DNA of 64,000 bases, taken from positions 186,001-250,000 of the forward strand of contig CALNZX010000005.1 of the NCBI GenBank assembly GCA_942491105.1, read 5' to 3'. Source of the DNA: JBBEAM01 sp942491105 (GTDB taxonomy: Bacteria > Pseudomonadota > Alphaproteobacteria > Kiloniellales > DSM-21159). The position numbers were made by a program, and so were the translations under genes. The notes under the pieces were generated by a model. It did not search any database. It saw nothing but the letters and a program-made list of their open reading frames with translations, and had not been told where the DNA came from. This document shows, piece after piece, positions 51,512 to 60,348 of this stretch (positions are counted from its first letter, which is position 1; each line of letters starts with the position of its first letter).

Positions 51512-52333
51512 ATGCCCGCCAGCGAAGCCAGTTTCCAGCTGCGCCGCTTCGGCGCCGTCAATGGGCGCGGCCTGTGGAGCCTCTACCGCAGGGAAATGAA
51601 GCGCTACTTCAAGTACGCGATCGAGTCCCTGGGCGGGCCGATCGTCTCTTCCTTGCTGTTTCTCGCCGTGTTCAGCCTGGCCGCCGGCGATGCGGCCTTC
51701 GAGGGTTTTTCGTCCGGGCCGCAAGGCTTGTCCATCGGCGCCTTCGTCGCCCCAGGAATCGCCGCCTTCAGCCTGGCGCTGAGCGCCTTTCACGGCGCCT
51801 GCTTCCCGGTGATCTACGACAAACTCGAGGGCATGATCACCGATATCGTCGGCGCGCCGCTGAGCGTCATGGAGCTGCTTGCCGGCTATGTCTTCGCGGC
51901 CGCGACCATGGGGGTGCTGACCGGCGCCGGAGTGGTTGGCGCCGCCATGCTGGTGGTCGATATTCAGTTGGCCGACTTTGGGCGGGTGCTGCTGTTCGCG
52001 GTCTTGCTGTCGCTGGTCTTCGCGGCCCTAGGGTTTCTTGTCGGGCTTTGGGCCAACACCTGGGACCGCCTTTCGGCGGTCGAGACCTTCCTGGTGATGC
52101 CGCTGGGCTTGCTCTCGGGCAGTTTCTTTCCCCTGGCCAGCCTGCCGGAACTGGGGCGGCAGGCGATCCGGCTCAATCCGGCGTTTTACGGGATCGACGG
52201 CTTCCGCGCCGGTTTTATCGGCTGGAGCGATAGCGACCCGCTGCTCGGCGCGCTTCTGCTGACGGGCGTGTTTCTCCTGCTTTTCACGCTGGCCTGGCAG
52301 CTCGTGCGGCGCGGCTACAAGATCAAGGCTTGA
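51512..52333 (+). CDS. ABC-2 type transporter permease (second of a tandem pair)
   Basis: This 273-residue paralogue of the preceding permease starts 6 bases after its stop. The same N-terminal pattern recurs (GRGLWSLYRREMKRYFKYAI), then SLLFLAVFSLAAGD. The late block MPLGLLSGSFFPLASLP and the terminal RRGYKIKA parallel RGYNLKP in the first copy. Together they probably form a heterodimeric exporter. The substrate could be a lipid, polysaccharide or drug; it cannot be told from sequence. Gene duplication is inferred from the shared pattern. Confidence 0.87.
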   Translation: MPASEASFQLRRFGAVNGRGLWSLYRREMKRYFKYAIESLGGPIVSSLLFLAVFSLAAGDAAFEGFSSGPQGLSIGAFVAPGIAAFSLALSAFHGACFPVIYDKLEGMITDIVGAPLSVMELLAGYVFAAATMGVLTGAGVVGAAMLVVDIQLADFGRVLLFAVLLSLVFAALGFLVGLWANTWDRLSAVETFLVMPLGLLSGSFFPLASLPELGRQAIRLNPAFYGIDGFRAGFIGWSDSDPLLGALLLTGVFLLLFTLAWQLVRRGYKIKA

Positions 52334-52484
52334 GCGCCGGAGCGGGCGGGCGCCGCGTGGCCGCGTTGACTCGCCCGGCAAAGCCCGGATAATGCAGACT
52401 TTGGCGCGCCGCCCTCAGGCCCGGGGGCGGCGTCTCCCTTTCCAGCGAATGGAGGACGGGTCCGAGAGACCCGGCAGAGTTAGG

Positions 52485-53678
52485 ATGGACAGTCCAATCA
52501 CTACGTCCCTGATGCCAACCTACGCGCGCGCCGATCTGGCGTTCGAGCGTGGCGAAGGCGCCTATCTCTATACCGCCGAGGGCGAGCGCTATCTCGATTT
52601 CATGGCCGGCATCGCGGTTTGCGCGCTCGGCCACGGACATCCGCATCTGGTCGCCGCGCTGCAGGACCAGGCCGCCAAGCTGTGGCACTGCTCCAACGTC
52701 TTCCGGATTCCCGGCGGCGAGCGCTTGGCCGACCGTCTGGTCGCCGAAACCTTCGCCGAGCGCGTGTTCTTCTGCAATTCCGGGGCCGAGGCCCTGGAAG
52801 CCTGCATCAAGTTGACCCGCAAGTACCAGGACGACTCTGGCCATCCCGACCGTTGGCGGATTATCACCTGCAACGGCGCGTTCCATGGCCGCACCCTGAC
52901 GACCATCTCGGCGGCCGGCAATCCGGCGCATCTGCAAGGCTTCGCGCCGGAGGTGCAGGGCTTCGACCACGTCGCCTTCAACAATCTCAACGAGCTGCGC
53001 AACGCGGTGACCGACGAGACCGCGGCGATCCTGGTCGAGCCGGTGCAGGGCGAGGGCGGGGTGCGCCCCGGCAGCCTGGAGTATCTGAAGGGATTGCGCG
53101 CGGTCTGCGACGAGTACGGTCTGCTGTTGATTTTCGACGAGGTGCAGTGCGGCATGGGCCGGACCGGCAAGCTTTTCGCCCATGAATGGGCGGGGGTGAC
53201 CCCCGACGTGATGGCGGTCGCCAAGGGCTTGGGCGGAGGCTTCCCCATTGGCGCCTGCCTGGCGACCGAGGCGGCTTCCATCGGCATGACGCCCGGCACC
53301 CATGGCACCACCTTCGGCGGCAATCCGCTGGCCATGGCCTGCGCCAACGCCGTGCTCGACGTGGTTCTGGAAGAGGGCTTCTTGGATCGCGTCGATGCCG
53401 TCGCGCGGGAGCTTTGGAACAAGCTGGAGGCCCTGGTCGCGCGCCATCCCACGGTGTTGCAGGACGTGCGCGGCGCGGGGCTGATGCTCGGCCTGAAGTG
53501 CAAGGTCGAGAACAGGCTGCTGCTGGCCAAGCTGCGCGAGGATAAGCTGCTCGCGGTCGGCGCCAGCGACAACGTGTTGCGCCTGCTGCCGCCGCTAATT
53601 ATCGGAGACGCCGAGATCGCCGAAGCGCTTGAGAAGCTCGACGCGGCCTGTGCCGCCATCGCGGCGGAGGCGGCCTGA
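52485..53678 (+). CDS. argD: Acetylornithine/succinyldiaminopimelate-type aminotransferase
   Basis: This 397-residue PLP enzyme makes N-acetylornithine and may also serve lysine synthesis. The catalytic Lys247 lies in VMAVAKGLGGGFPIG. Other marks are NSGAEALEACIKLTRK, IFDEVQCGMGRTGKLF and TFGGNPLAMA. The ATG at 52485 (TAGGATGGAC) is preceded by GAGTTAGG. argF starts 1 base after its stop and hslO overlaps argF, giving a three-gene unit. Confidence 0.94.
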   Translation: MDSPITTSLMPTYARADLAFERGEGAYLYTAEGERYLDFMAGIAVCALGHGHPHLVAALQDQAAKLWHCSNVFRIPGGERLADRLVAETFAERVFFCNSGAEALEACIKLTRKYQDDSGHPDRWRIITCNGAFHGRTLTTISAAGNPAHLQGFAPEVQGFDHVAFNNLNELRNAVTDETAAILVEPVQGEGGVRPGSLEYLKGLRAVCDEYGLLLIFDEVQCGMGRTGKLFAHEWAGVTPDVMAVAKGLGGGFPIGACLATEAASIGMTPGTHGTTFGGNPLAMACANAVLDVVLEEGFLDRVDAVARELWNKLEALVARHPTVLQDVRGAGLMLGLKCKVENRLLLAKLREDKLLAVGASDNVLRLLPPLIIGDAEIAEALEKLDAACAAIAAEAA

Positions 53679-53679
53679 C

Positions 53680-54585
53680 ATGCCCGGACCCAAGCATTTC
53701 CTCGATCTCGACCGCTTCGACAGCGACGGCCTGCGCGAAATTCTCGATCTCGGCTCCAAGATCAAGGCCGAGGGCGTCGCGGCCAAGCCCCTGGCCGGCA
53801 AGATGCTGGCGATGATTTTCGAGAAACCCTCGACGCGGACCCGCGTGTCCTTCGAGGTCGGCGTGCGTCAGCTTGGCGGCGAGGCCGTCGTACTGGAGCC
53901 GAGCGGCAGCCAGCTCGGGCGCGGCGAGACCGTGGCCGATACCGCGCGGGTTCTGTCGCGCTATGTCGACGCCATCATGATCCGCACCACCCAGGAGGAG
54001 AAGCTTCTGGAGATGGCCGAATACGCCACGGTTCCGGTGATCAACGGGCTGACCGACCGAACCCATCCCTGTCAGCTGATGGCCGACGTGATGACCTTCG
54101 AGGAGCATCGCGGCGCCATCGCGGGAAAGGTGATCGCCTGGTCCGGAGACGGCAACAACATGGCGACCTCCTGGATCCACGCCGCCGTGCGCTTCGGCTT
54201 CGAGCTGCGCCTGGCCTGCCCGGAGCTGCTGCGTCCGCCCCAGGACGTGCTCGACTGGGCGGCGCGGGAAGGCGGCCGCATCGTGGTCACCACCGATGTC
54301 GGCGAGGCGATGCGGGGCGCCGATTGCGTCGTCACGGATACCTGGGTTTCCATGGGCGACGACGACGAGAGCGCCAATCGCCACAATCTGCTGCGCGGCT
54401 ATCAAGTGGATCAAGCGATGATGCAGCAGGCCAAGCCGGACGCGATCTTCATGCACTGCCTGCCGGCGCACCGCGGCGAGGAGGTCTCCGCCGAGGTGAT
54501 CGATGGCCCGCAGTCGGTGGTCTGGGACGAGGCGGAAAACCGCTTGCACGCCCAGAAAGGCATCCTCATGTGGTGCCTTACGTGA
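53680..54585 (+). CDS. argF: Ornithine carbamoyltransferase
   Basis: This 301-residue enzyme makes citrulline from ornithine and carbamoyl phosphate. It has the carbamoyl phosphate motif STRTR (51-55), then RTHPCQ and the ornithine-site FMHCLPAHRG. The start is the ATG at 53680, 1 base after argD, with GAGGCGGCC upstream. The end overlaps hslO. All expected residues are present. Confidence 0.96.
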   Translation: MPGPKHFLDLDRFDSDGLREILDLGSKIKAEGVAAKPLAGKMLAMIFEKPSTRTRVSFEVGVRQLGGEAVVLEPSGSQLGRGETVADTARVLSRYVDAIMIRTTQEEKLLEMAEYATVPVINGLTDRTHPCQLMADVMTFEEHRGAIAGKVIAWSGDGNNMATSWIHAAVRFGFELRLACPELLRPPQDVLDWAAREGGRIVVTTDVGEAMRGADCVVTDTWVSMGDDDESANRHNLLRGYQVDQAMMQQAKPDAIFMHCLPAHRGEEVSAEVIDGPQSVVWDEAENRLHAQKGILMWCLT

Positions 54586-55523
54586 AGCTGACTGCCGGGA
54601 CTCCAGCGCTGCTACAAGACGATCTCGTTCAACCCTTCATCCTCGAACGCTCCGGCGTGCGCGGCCGCCTGCTCCGCCTCGGCGCGGTGGTCGAGGAGCT
54701 GATTCGGCAGTCCGGCCACGCCGCGCCGGTCGATACCCTGCTGGGCGAGGTCGCGGCCCTGGGCGGTGTGCTGGCCTCGACCCTGAAGTACGACGGCGTG
54801 TTCACCCTGCAGACCAGCGGCGACGGCCCGCTGCGCACCCTGATGATGGATGCGACCTCCGAAGGCGCCCTGCGCGCCTATGCCGGTGTCCGGGAAGAGG
54901 AACTGGAAGCCCGCCGGCTGGAGCGCGCGCCCGACGCGGCGCCGGAGGTGGCGGCCTGGCTGGGCAAGGGGCATATGGCCTTTACCGTGGACCAGGGCCC
55001 GAACACCGAGCGTTATCAGGGGATCGTCGAACTGACCGGGCCGCGCTTGGCGGATTGCCTGCTGCACTACTTCCGGCAATCCGAACAGGTCAACGCCGGG
55101 ATCATCGTCGCCGTGGCGCAGGTGGAGGGCGCTTGGCGCGCCGGAGCCCTGCTGTTGCAACGCATCCCGGACGAAGGGGGCAGCGGCCAAGCCGAGCGCG
55201 ACGATATCGGCGAGGAGGATTGGCGCCGCGCGCTGATCCTAGGGGCCAGTTGCAGCGAGGCGGAGCTGCTCGACCCGGCGCTTTCGCCGCACGATCTTCT
55301 CTATCGTTTGTTCCACGAGGAGGGGGTGCGGGTGTTCGAGCCGCGTGCCTTGACCAAGGGCTGCCGCTGCAGCCGGAGCAAGGTCGAAACGATCCTGGCG
55401 TCGCTGCCGAAGAGCGAAATCTATGCTCTGAGAGAAGACGGCGAGGTCGTCATGACCTGTCAATTTTGTAACATCGATTTTCGCTTTAATGAGAAAGAGC
55501 TGGGCGCTGTCTTTCCCGACTAA
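54570..55523 (+). CDS. hslO: Hsp33 redox-regulated chaperone HslO
   Basis: This 317-residue holdase is activated by oxidation. The C-terminal zinc switch is present as GCRCSRSK and MTCQFC (Cys-x-Cys and Cys-x2-Cys). N-terminal blocks are RGRLLRLGAVVEELIR and LKYDGVFTLQTSGDGPL. No ATG is available; the GTG at 54570 has an AAAGG nine bases upstream, and GTG at 54582 (GTGA overlap with argF) is an alternative. It lies in the argD-argF-hslO unit, a common alphaproteobacterial neighbourhood. Confidence 0.93.
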   Translation: MVPYVKLTAGTPALLQDDLVQPFILERSGVRGRLLRLGAVVEELIRQSGHAAPVDTLLGEVAALGGVLASTLKYDGVFTLQTSGDGPLRTLMMDATSEGALRAYAGVREEELEARRLERAPDAAPEVAAWLGKGHMAFTVDQGPNTERYQGIVELTGPRLADCLLHYFRQSEQVNAGIIVAVAQVEGAWRAGALLLQRIPDEGGSGQAERDDIGEEDWRRALILGASCSEAELLDPALSPHDLLYRLFHEEGVRVFEPRALTKGCRCSRSKVETILASLPKSEIYALREDGEVVMTCQFCNIDFRFNEKELGAVFPD

Positions 55524-55678
55524 GGCCAGCTTTTGCGGCGATACTGCAGACTTGCGCCGCAACCCCCGGATTATCCAAGACTAAATCCAATCAGTAGATT
55601 CTCTGTCCTGCTTCTTGCGTTATGGGATAAACTGCTCTATCGGTTCAGCCGATGACTTTTCCAGCTCTGGGGGGAGCG

Positions 55679-56245
55679 ATGCGTACCGTCTGGCTTGCTT
55701 ATCTGTTGGGGGCAGGCTTGGTTTTGTCGGGCTGCCAGTCCCAATCGACACCTGCCCCGCCACCGCCGCCCGAGCCGATTTTCGGCGATCTGGGCACGGT
55801 CGTTCTCGACGCTGGGGTGGTCGAGGTCGCGCGCCGCTATCAGGACCGCGTCCTCGCGCAGCAGGACAGCCTGCTGAACGCCGAGCGCCTGCAGCTCATG
55901 GCGGAGGTCTATGCCGAGGAGCGTTACCAGCCCTGGGGCGGTGACCGCACCTTCAAGATCGTGGTGCGCCGGGCCGAGATCAGCGAGACCGGACAGGGCT
56001 ACAGCGCCGTCATGGATGTCGATCTGCAGATGCTCGACGGCCATCGCATCGTCGAAGGCTACGATATTTCCTCAAGCAGCGTTTCGGTCGCCGTCGCGCA
56101 AGGCGCAAGCCCGGAGCAGCGCGAGGCCAGCCTCGATCAGCTCGCCGAGCTGCTGATGCGCAGCCTCGACGTCAAGATTCAGGAGCGTCTGGACGAGGTT
56201 TTCGTCGCCTACGTACTCGAGCGGCGGCAGGTGGTCGCGCAGTAG
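55679..56245 (+). CDS. Uncharacterised lipoprotein
   Basis: This 188-residue predicted lipoprotein has the lipobox LVLSGC with Cys19 and a short Pro-rich linker (PAPPPPPEP). The rest is an alpha/beta domain with VVRRAEISETGQGYSAVMDV and helices near LDQLAELLMRSLDVKIQERL. No family or catalytic motif was recognised. The ATG at 55679 is preceded by GGGGAG. It stands alone between hslO and convergent argE, with a 155-base gap upstream. Confidence 0.7.
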   Translation: MRTVWLAYLLGAGLVLSGCQSQSTPAPPPPPEPIFGDLGTVVLDAGVVEVARRYQDRVLAQQDSLLNAERLQLMAEVYAEERYQPWGGDRTFKIVVRRAEISETGQGYSAVMDVDLQMLDGHRIVEGYDISSSSVSVAVAQGASPEQREASLDQLAELLMRSLDVKIQERLDEVFVAYVLERRQVVAQ

Positions 56246-56282
56246 GCGCGGGGCGCGCTTCTCCGCGCGGTCAAGGCGGCGG

Positions 56283-57446
56283 TTAGCCGCCGCTGGCCGC
56301 CCAGTCCTTCAACTTCCGCAGCATCGCGGCGCAGGCCTCGACCTGTGCCAGCTCGATGAACTCGTCGGGCTGATGCGCCTGGTCGATCGACCCGGGTCCG
56401 CAGACGATGGTCGAGATTCCGGCCTCCTGGAACAGGCTGCTTTCGGTCCCGAAGGAGACGGCCTCGCGGCGGTTGCTGCCGGTCAGACGGCGAATCAGCT
56501 GCTCGGCCTCGGAGTCCTCGACCCTGCGGAAGGCATTCACGGATGAGAGGGCCTCGGTCTCGATACGGGCCTGGGCAAAGCCCTGACGCAGCTTGGGAAG
56601 AACTTTGTCCTCGGCAAAGCGGCGGAACCGTTCTTCGATCTCCGCCGGGTCCTGCTGCGGCAGATTGCGGAATTCCCACTCGAAACTGCAGTGCTCGGCC
56701 ACGATGTTGACCGCTTCTCCGCCCGCGATCTTACCGATCCCGATGGTGGTGTAGGGCGGGTCGTAGGGGGAGGCCTTAGCGGCGGCCTGACGGAGTTCCT
56801 CGGCTATGCGGCCGAGTTCGGCGATCAATTCCCCGGCGGCGAGGATCGCGTTGGCGCCACGGTGCGGCTGGCTGGAGTGGGCGGCCTTGCCGGTGATCGT
56901 GGTGCGGTAGACGGAAATACCCTTGTGTTCGACGACCGGCTGCATCGAGGTCGGCTCGCCGACGATGACGATGGACGGGCGGGGGAGATTCTCGACGATA
57001 TCGGCGATCAGACCGCCGACACCGAGGCAGCCGATTTCCTCGTCGTAGGAGAAGGCGAGATGGATCGGCCGTTTCAGGCCGGCTTCCAGAAACTCCGGCG
57101 CCAGCGCCAGGGCGATGGCCAGAAAGGACTTCATGTCGGCGGTGCCGCGGCCATAGAGGCGGCCATCCTTGCGCAACACCTTGAAGGGATCGCTGTGCCA
57201 ATCCTGCCCGGTCACGGGCACGACGTCGCTATGGCCCGAGAGCACCACTCCGCCAGGCTGATCGGGGCCGAGCGTGGCATAGAGATTGGCCTTGCTGCCC
57301 TCCGTGTTCGCGGTACGCCGGCAGGCGACGCCCAAGGCCTGCAAGTACTCTTCGACGAAATCGATGAGCGCGAGATTGGATTTGCTGGAGGTCGTATCGA
57401 AACCGATCAGCGCTTCGATCATCTCTTCGATGCTGTAGTGCCGCAT
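56283..57446 (-). CDS. argE: Acetylornithine deacetylase
   Basis: This M20 zinc hydrolase of 387 residues releases ornithine from N-acetylornithine. Metal-binding and catalytic motifs are GHSDVVPVTGQDWHSDPF, RGTADMKSF and FSYDEEIGCLG. Its presence suggests a linear arginine route, though ArgJ elsewhere cannot be excluded. It is distinct from dapE at 19110, a paralogous M20 enzyme. trkH lies 12 bases upstream on the same strand. Confidence 0.93.
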   Translation of the reverse strand: MRHYSIEEMIEALIGFDTTSSKSNLALIDFVEEYLQALGVACRRTANTEGSKANLYATLGPDQPGGVVLSGHSDVVPVTGQDWHSDPFKVLRKDGRLYGRGTADMKSFLAIALALAPEFLEAGLKRPIHLAFSYDEEIGCLGVGGLIADIVENLPRPSIVIVGEPTSMQPVVEHKGISVYRTTITGKAAHSSQPHRGANAILAAGELIAELGRIAEELRQAAAKASPYDPPYTTIGIGKIAGGEAVNIVAEHCSFEWEFRNLPQQDPAEIEERFRRFAEDKVLPKLRQGFAQARIETEALSSVNAFRRVEDSEAEQLIRRLTGSNRREAVSFGTESSLFQEAGISTIVCGPGSIDQAHQPDEFIELAQVEACAAMLRKLKDWAASGG

Positions 57447-57458
57447 GATCCGCCTTTG

Positions 57459-58904
57459 TCAGCCGCGCCAGAAGGAGGGCGCCAGGAGTACGAGAACGGT
57501 GAAAAGCTCGAGCCGACCTAGCAGCATGCCGATGGACAGCAGCCACTTGGCGGCGTCGGGCAGGGAGGAGAAGTTGCCGGCCGGGCCGATGATATCGCCG
57601 AGGCCGGGCCCGACATTGCAGATCGCGGTCGCGGCGGCGGAAACGGCGGTTGTGAAGTCGAGGCCGAGCAGCCCCAGACTCATCGCCAGGATGCCGAAAC
57701 AGAGGATGAACAGAAAGAAGAAGCTCATCACCGACATTGCGGCGTTCTCGGGGATCGGCTTGTGGTTGAAATAGGCGATGAAGACGCCGCTGGGATGGGT
57801 GAGGCGCAGCAGCTGGGTGCGCGCCGTGGCGTAGAGTACCTGGAAGCGGAATATCTTGATGCCGCAGGAGGTCGAGCCGGCGCAGCCGCCGATGAACATC
57901 AGAACGAACATCAGCACCAGGGCGAAGCCGCCCCAGGCGTTGAAGTTGTCGGAGGAAAACCCGGTGCCGGTCATCACGGAGATCACGTTGAATGTGGCGT
58001 GGGTGATGGCCGAACTGCCGGACATCAGATTTTCGTTGATCAGATAAGCGCTCAAGGCGATCGAGGCGGACAGCAGGATGACCAGCATCCAGCGCACCTG
58101 GGTGTCGCGCAGCAACGCAATGATGTCGCCGCGCACGGCGCGCAGATAGAGCACAAAGGGGGTGCTGCCCAGCACCATGAACAGGCTGATCGCCCAGTGA
58201 ATGGAGTTCGACTGATAATGCGCCAGGGAGGCGTCGCGGGTCGAGAAGCCGCCGGTCGCGATCGAGGTCATGGCATGGGCGATGGCGTCGAATCCGCTCA
58301 TGCCCAAGGCCCGCAAGACCGCCGCCGCGAAGGCGGTCAGCACGATATAGACGACAACGATACCAAGGGCGATGGCGGCTGCCCGCGGCAGCACCTTGTC
58401 GGTTTCGAAGGCCTCGACCCGGAACAGCTGCATACCGCCGACCTGTAGCATCGGCAGCACGGAGATCGCCATCACGATGAAGCCGATGCCGCCCAGCCAC
58501 TGCAGGATCGCCCGCCACAGCAGAATCCCCGGCGGCGCGTCGTCGAGCCCGACGATCACCGTCGATCCCGTGGTGGTTACCCCGGACATCGATTCGAAGA
58601 AGGCGTCGGTGAAGGAGAGGTCGAGCTCCGAGAAGGCTATCGGCAAGGCGCCGAAGATGGCAATCACCAGCCAGGCCAGCGTCGTCATCAGAAAGCCCTG
58701 GCGCAGGCCGAATTGGCCCCATCCGGTGCGGTTGGTCAGGATCAGCGAGACCCCGACGAAAAGGGTCACGCCCGCCGAGGCGGCGAAGACCTGCCAATCG
58801 GGATGGCCGACGAAGGCGTCGACAACGGCGGGAATGCTCATCGCCACCGCCAAGACCGACAACAGGATGCCGATGATGAAGAGGACTGGCCGTAGGTCGA
58901 TCAT
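57459..58904 (-). CDS. trkH: Potassium uptake protein TrkH
   Basis: This 481-residue inner-membrane channel subunit has four M1-P-M2 repeats, each with a selectivity filter glycine: TTGST, ATGGFST, MTGTGFSS and NVGPGLGD. These match the Trk/Ktr filter order. Length and TM pattern are normal for TrkH. The cytosolic TrkA gene is not nearby. It starts 105 bases before folE on the minus strand, and argE follows. Confidence 0.95.
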   Translation of the reverse strand: MIDLRPVLFIIGILLSVLAVAMSIPAVVDAFVGHPDWQVFAASAGVTLFVGVSLILTNRTGWGQFGLRQGFLMTTLAWLVIAIFGALPIAFSELDLSFTDAFFESMSGVTTTGSTVIVGLDDAPPGILLWRAILQWLGGIGFIVMAISVLPMLQVGGMQLFRVEAFETDKVLPRAAAIALGIVVVYIVLTAFAAAVLRALGMSGFDAIAHAMTSIATGGFSTRDASLAHYQSNSIHWAISLFMVLGSTPFVLYLRAVRGDIIALLRDTQVRWMLVILLSASIALSAYLINENLMSGSSAITHATFNVISVMTGTGFSSDNFNAWGGFALVLMFVLMFIGGCAGSTSCGIKIFRFQVLYATARTQLLRLTHPSGVFIAYFNHKPIPENAAMSVMSFFFLFILCFGILAMSLGLLGLDFTTAVSAAATAICNVGPGLGDIIGPAGNFSSLPDAAKWLLSIGMLLGRLELFTVLVLLAPSFWRG

Positions 58905-59009
58905 AGGTATCGTATCCGCGGGCCGGATAGCTGCCGGCAGGGGCTGGAGTCAGAGCCGAGAGACTAGCAGAGCCGGAGCGGCCTGTAGAGTGCCACCGCG
59001 CAGCGGCAT

Positions 59010-59642
59010 TCAGCCGCCTGTCGCGCCGGGATGACCGATCAGGGAGAGGAATTCGCGCCGCGTCGAGGCATCCTTGCGGAAGCCGCCGAGCATGCGGCTG
59101 GTGACCATGGTGACGTCGGGCTTGTGAACGCCGCGCGTGGTCATGCACTGATGCGCCGCTTCGATCACCACCGCGACGCCCTTGGGCTCCAGCACCTCTT
59201 CGATGGTGTTGGCGATCTGCGCCGTCATCTTTTCCTGGATCTGCAGGCGGCGGGCATAGGCCTCGACGACCCGGGCCAGCTTGCTGATCCCCACGACGCG
59301 CTTGCGCGGCAGATAGGCGATATGCGCGTGGCCGATGATCGGCGCCAGGTGATGCTCGCAGTGGGAGACGAAGCGGATGTTGCGCAGCAGCACCATCTCG
59401 TCATAGCCATCGGTTTCCTCGAAGGTGCGCTGCAGCAGTTCGAGCGGGTCGATAGCGTAGCCGCCGAAATACTCTTCGTAGGCGCGGGTGACGCGGCCCG
59501 GCGTTTCCAGCAGGCCTTCGCGCCGCGGATCGTCGCCGGCCCAGCGCAGCAGCGTGCGCACGGCTTTTTCGGCTTCCTCCCGGCTCGGACGGCCGGTCTC
59601 GGCGTCCTTCGGGATTTCGGCGATCTTGCTCTGTGATGTCAC
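59010..59642 (-). CDS. folE: GTP cyclohydrolase I
   Basis: This enzyme converts GTP to dihydroneopterin triphosphate, the first step of folate synthesis. The 210-residue product has zinc-binding SHCEHHLAPIIGHAH, the catalytic Cys in HQCMTTRGV and the core LPRKRVVGISKLARVVEAYA. The start is GTG at 59642, with GGGAG about ten bases before. No alternative in-frame start suits the family. It is an unremarkable single-gene unit between trkH and apaG. Confidence 0.95.
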   Translation of the reverse strand: MTSQSKIAEIPKDAETGRPSREEAEKAVRTLLRWAGDDPRREGLLETPGRVTRAYEEYFGGYAIDPLELLQRTFEETDGYDEMVLLRNIRFVSHCEHHLAPIIGHAHIAYLPRKRVVGISKLARVVEAYARRLQIQEKMTAQIANTIEEVLEPKGVAVVIEAAHQCMTTRGVHKPDVTMVTSRMLGGFRKDASTRREFLSLIGHPGATGG

Positions 59643-59784
59643 GTTTTGCGCGCTCCCGGCGCTGTCTGTTCCATGCCTTGCGGCACTCTAGAATGGCGCT
59701 TCAGGCCGGTGCTCTGCGCACTGCCAGCGCCGGAGTCTGCTTCACGAGCGTCATCCGGCGCTGCCTGCGTCAGCCCGTGCCGCT

Positions 59785-60177
59785 TTAGTTCAAATGGACA
59801 GGCTGGTAAGGCGAATCCAGGGAAAAGGCTGGAATTTCGACCTCGAAGGGCTCGCCCTGCGCGCCCTGCATCTCATAGCGGCCCAGCATGATGCCGGAGG
59901 GTGTGGAGAGCGGGCAGCCGCTGGTGTATTCGTAGGCTTCGCCGGGGCGCAGCACCGGCTGCTCGCCAACCACGCCCGGCCCGCGCACCTCCTCGACATG
60001 GCCGAGCGAATCGGTGATGTGCCAGTAGCGGTTGAGCAGTTGCACGGTCTCCGTGCCAAGATTCTCGATTCGGATATGGTAGGCCCAGACGTAGCGGTTC
60101 TCGCCGGGCGAGGACTGCTCTTCCTGGTAGGCCGGCCTCGCGGTCACTTGGATCGCGCGCGTCGTGGCTTGATACAT
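59785..60177 (-). CDS. apaG: ApaG family protein
   Basis: This 130-residue fibronectin III-like single-domain protein is associated with Co/Mg efflux phenotypes. It has VWAYHIRIENLGTETVQLLN, the RGPGVVGEQPVL loop and the YTSGCPLSTPSG motif typical of ApaG. The ATG at 60177 is preceded by GAGAGCTCCC. It lies 171 bases downstream of the ompA-like gene, past a terminator, so it has its own promoter. Confidence 0.95.
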   Translation of the reverse strand: MYQATTRAIQVTARPAYQEEQSSPGENRYVWAYHIRIENLGTETVQLLNRYWHITDSLGHVEEVRGPGVVGEQPVLRPGEAYEYTSGCPLSTPSGIMLGRYEMQGAQGEPFEVEIPAFSLDSPYQPVHLN

Positions 60178-60284
60178 TTCGGGAGCTCTCCTTGGCTCTG
60201 CGTTCCCGTTTTCACCTAAGCGAGATGGGGCTTCAGGTAAAGAGCGATTCGCCGAACGCCGGTCTGGCGGCCGAACTGGAGCCG

Positions 60285-60323
60285 GAAAAGAAACCGGCGC
60301 CGCCTCTTTCGAGACGGCGCCGG
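60285..60323 (-). terminator. Intrinsic terminator of the OmpA-like gene
   Basis: On the minus strand a perfect 9-base stem (CCGGCGCCG 60294-60302 / CGGCGCCGG 60315-60323) is followed by TTTCTTTTCC. It sits about 26 bases after the OmpA-family stop (60349). The loop contains CTCGAAAGAG. Stem and T-run agree with a factor-independent terminator. Confidence 0.82.
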
Positions 60324-60348
60324 CTTACCTAAGCCTGCTGGTGCAGGA

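Noticed and set aside
57229..59148. Long minus-strand frame across trkH and argE
   Set aside because: It is out of frame with two well-supported genes on the same strand and is Arg/His-rich, without domains.
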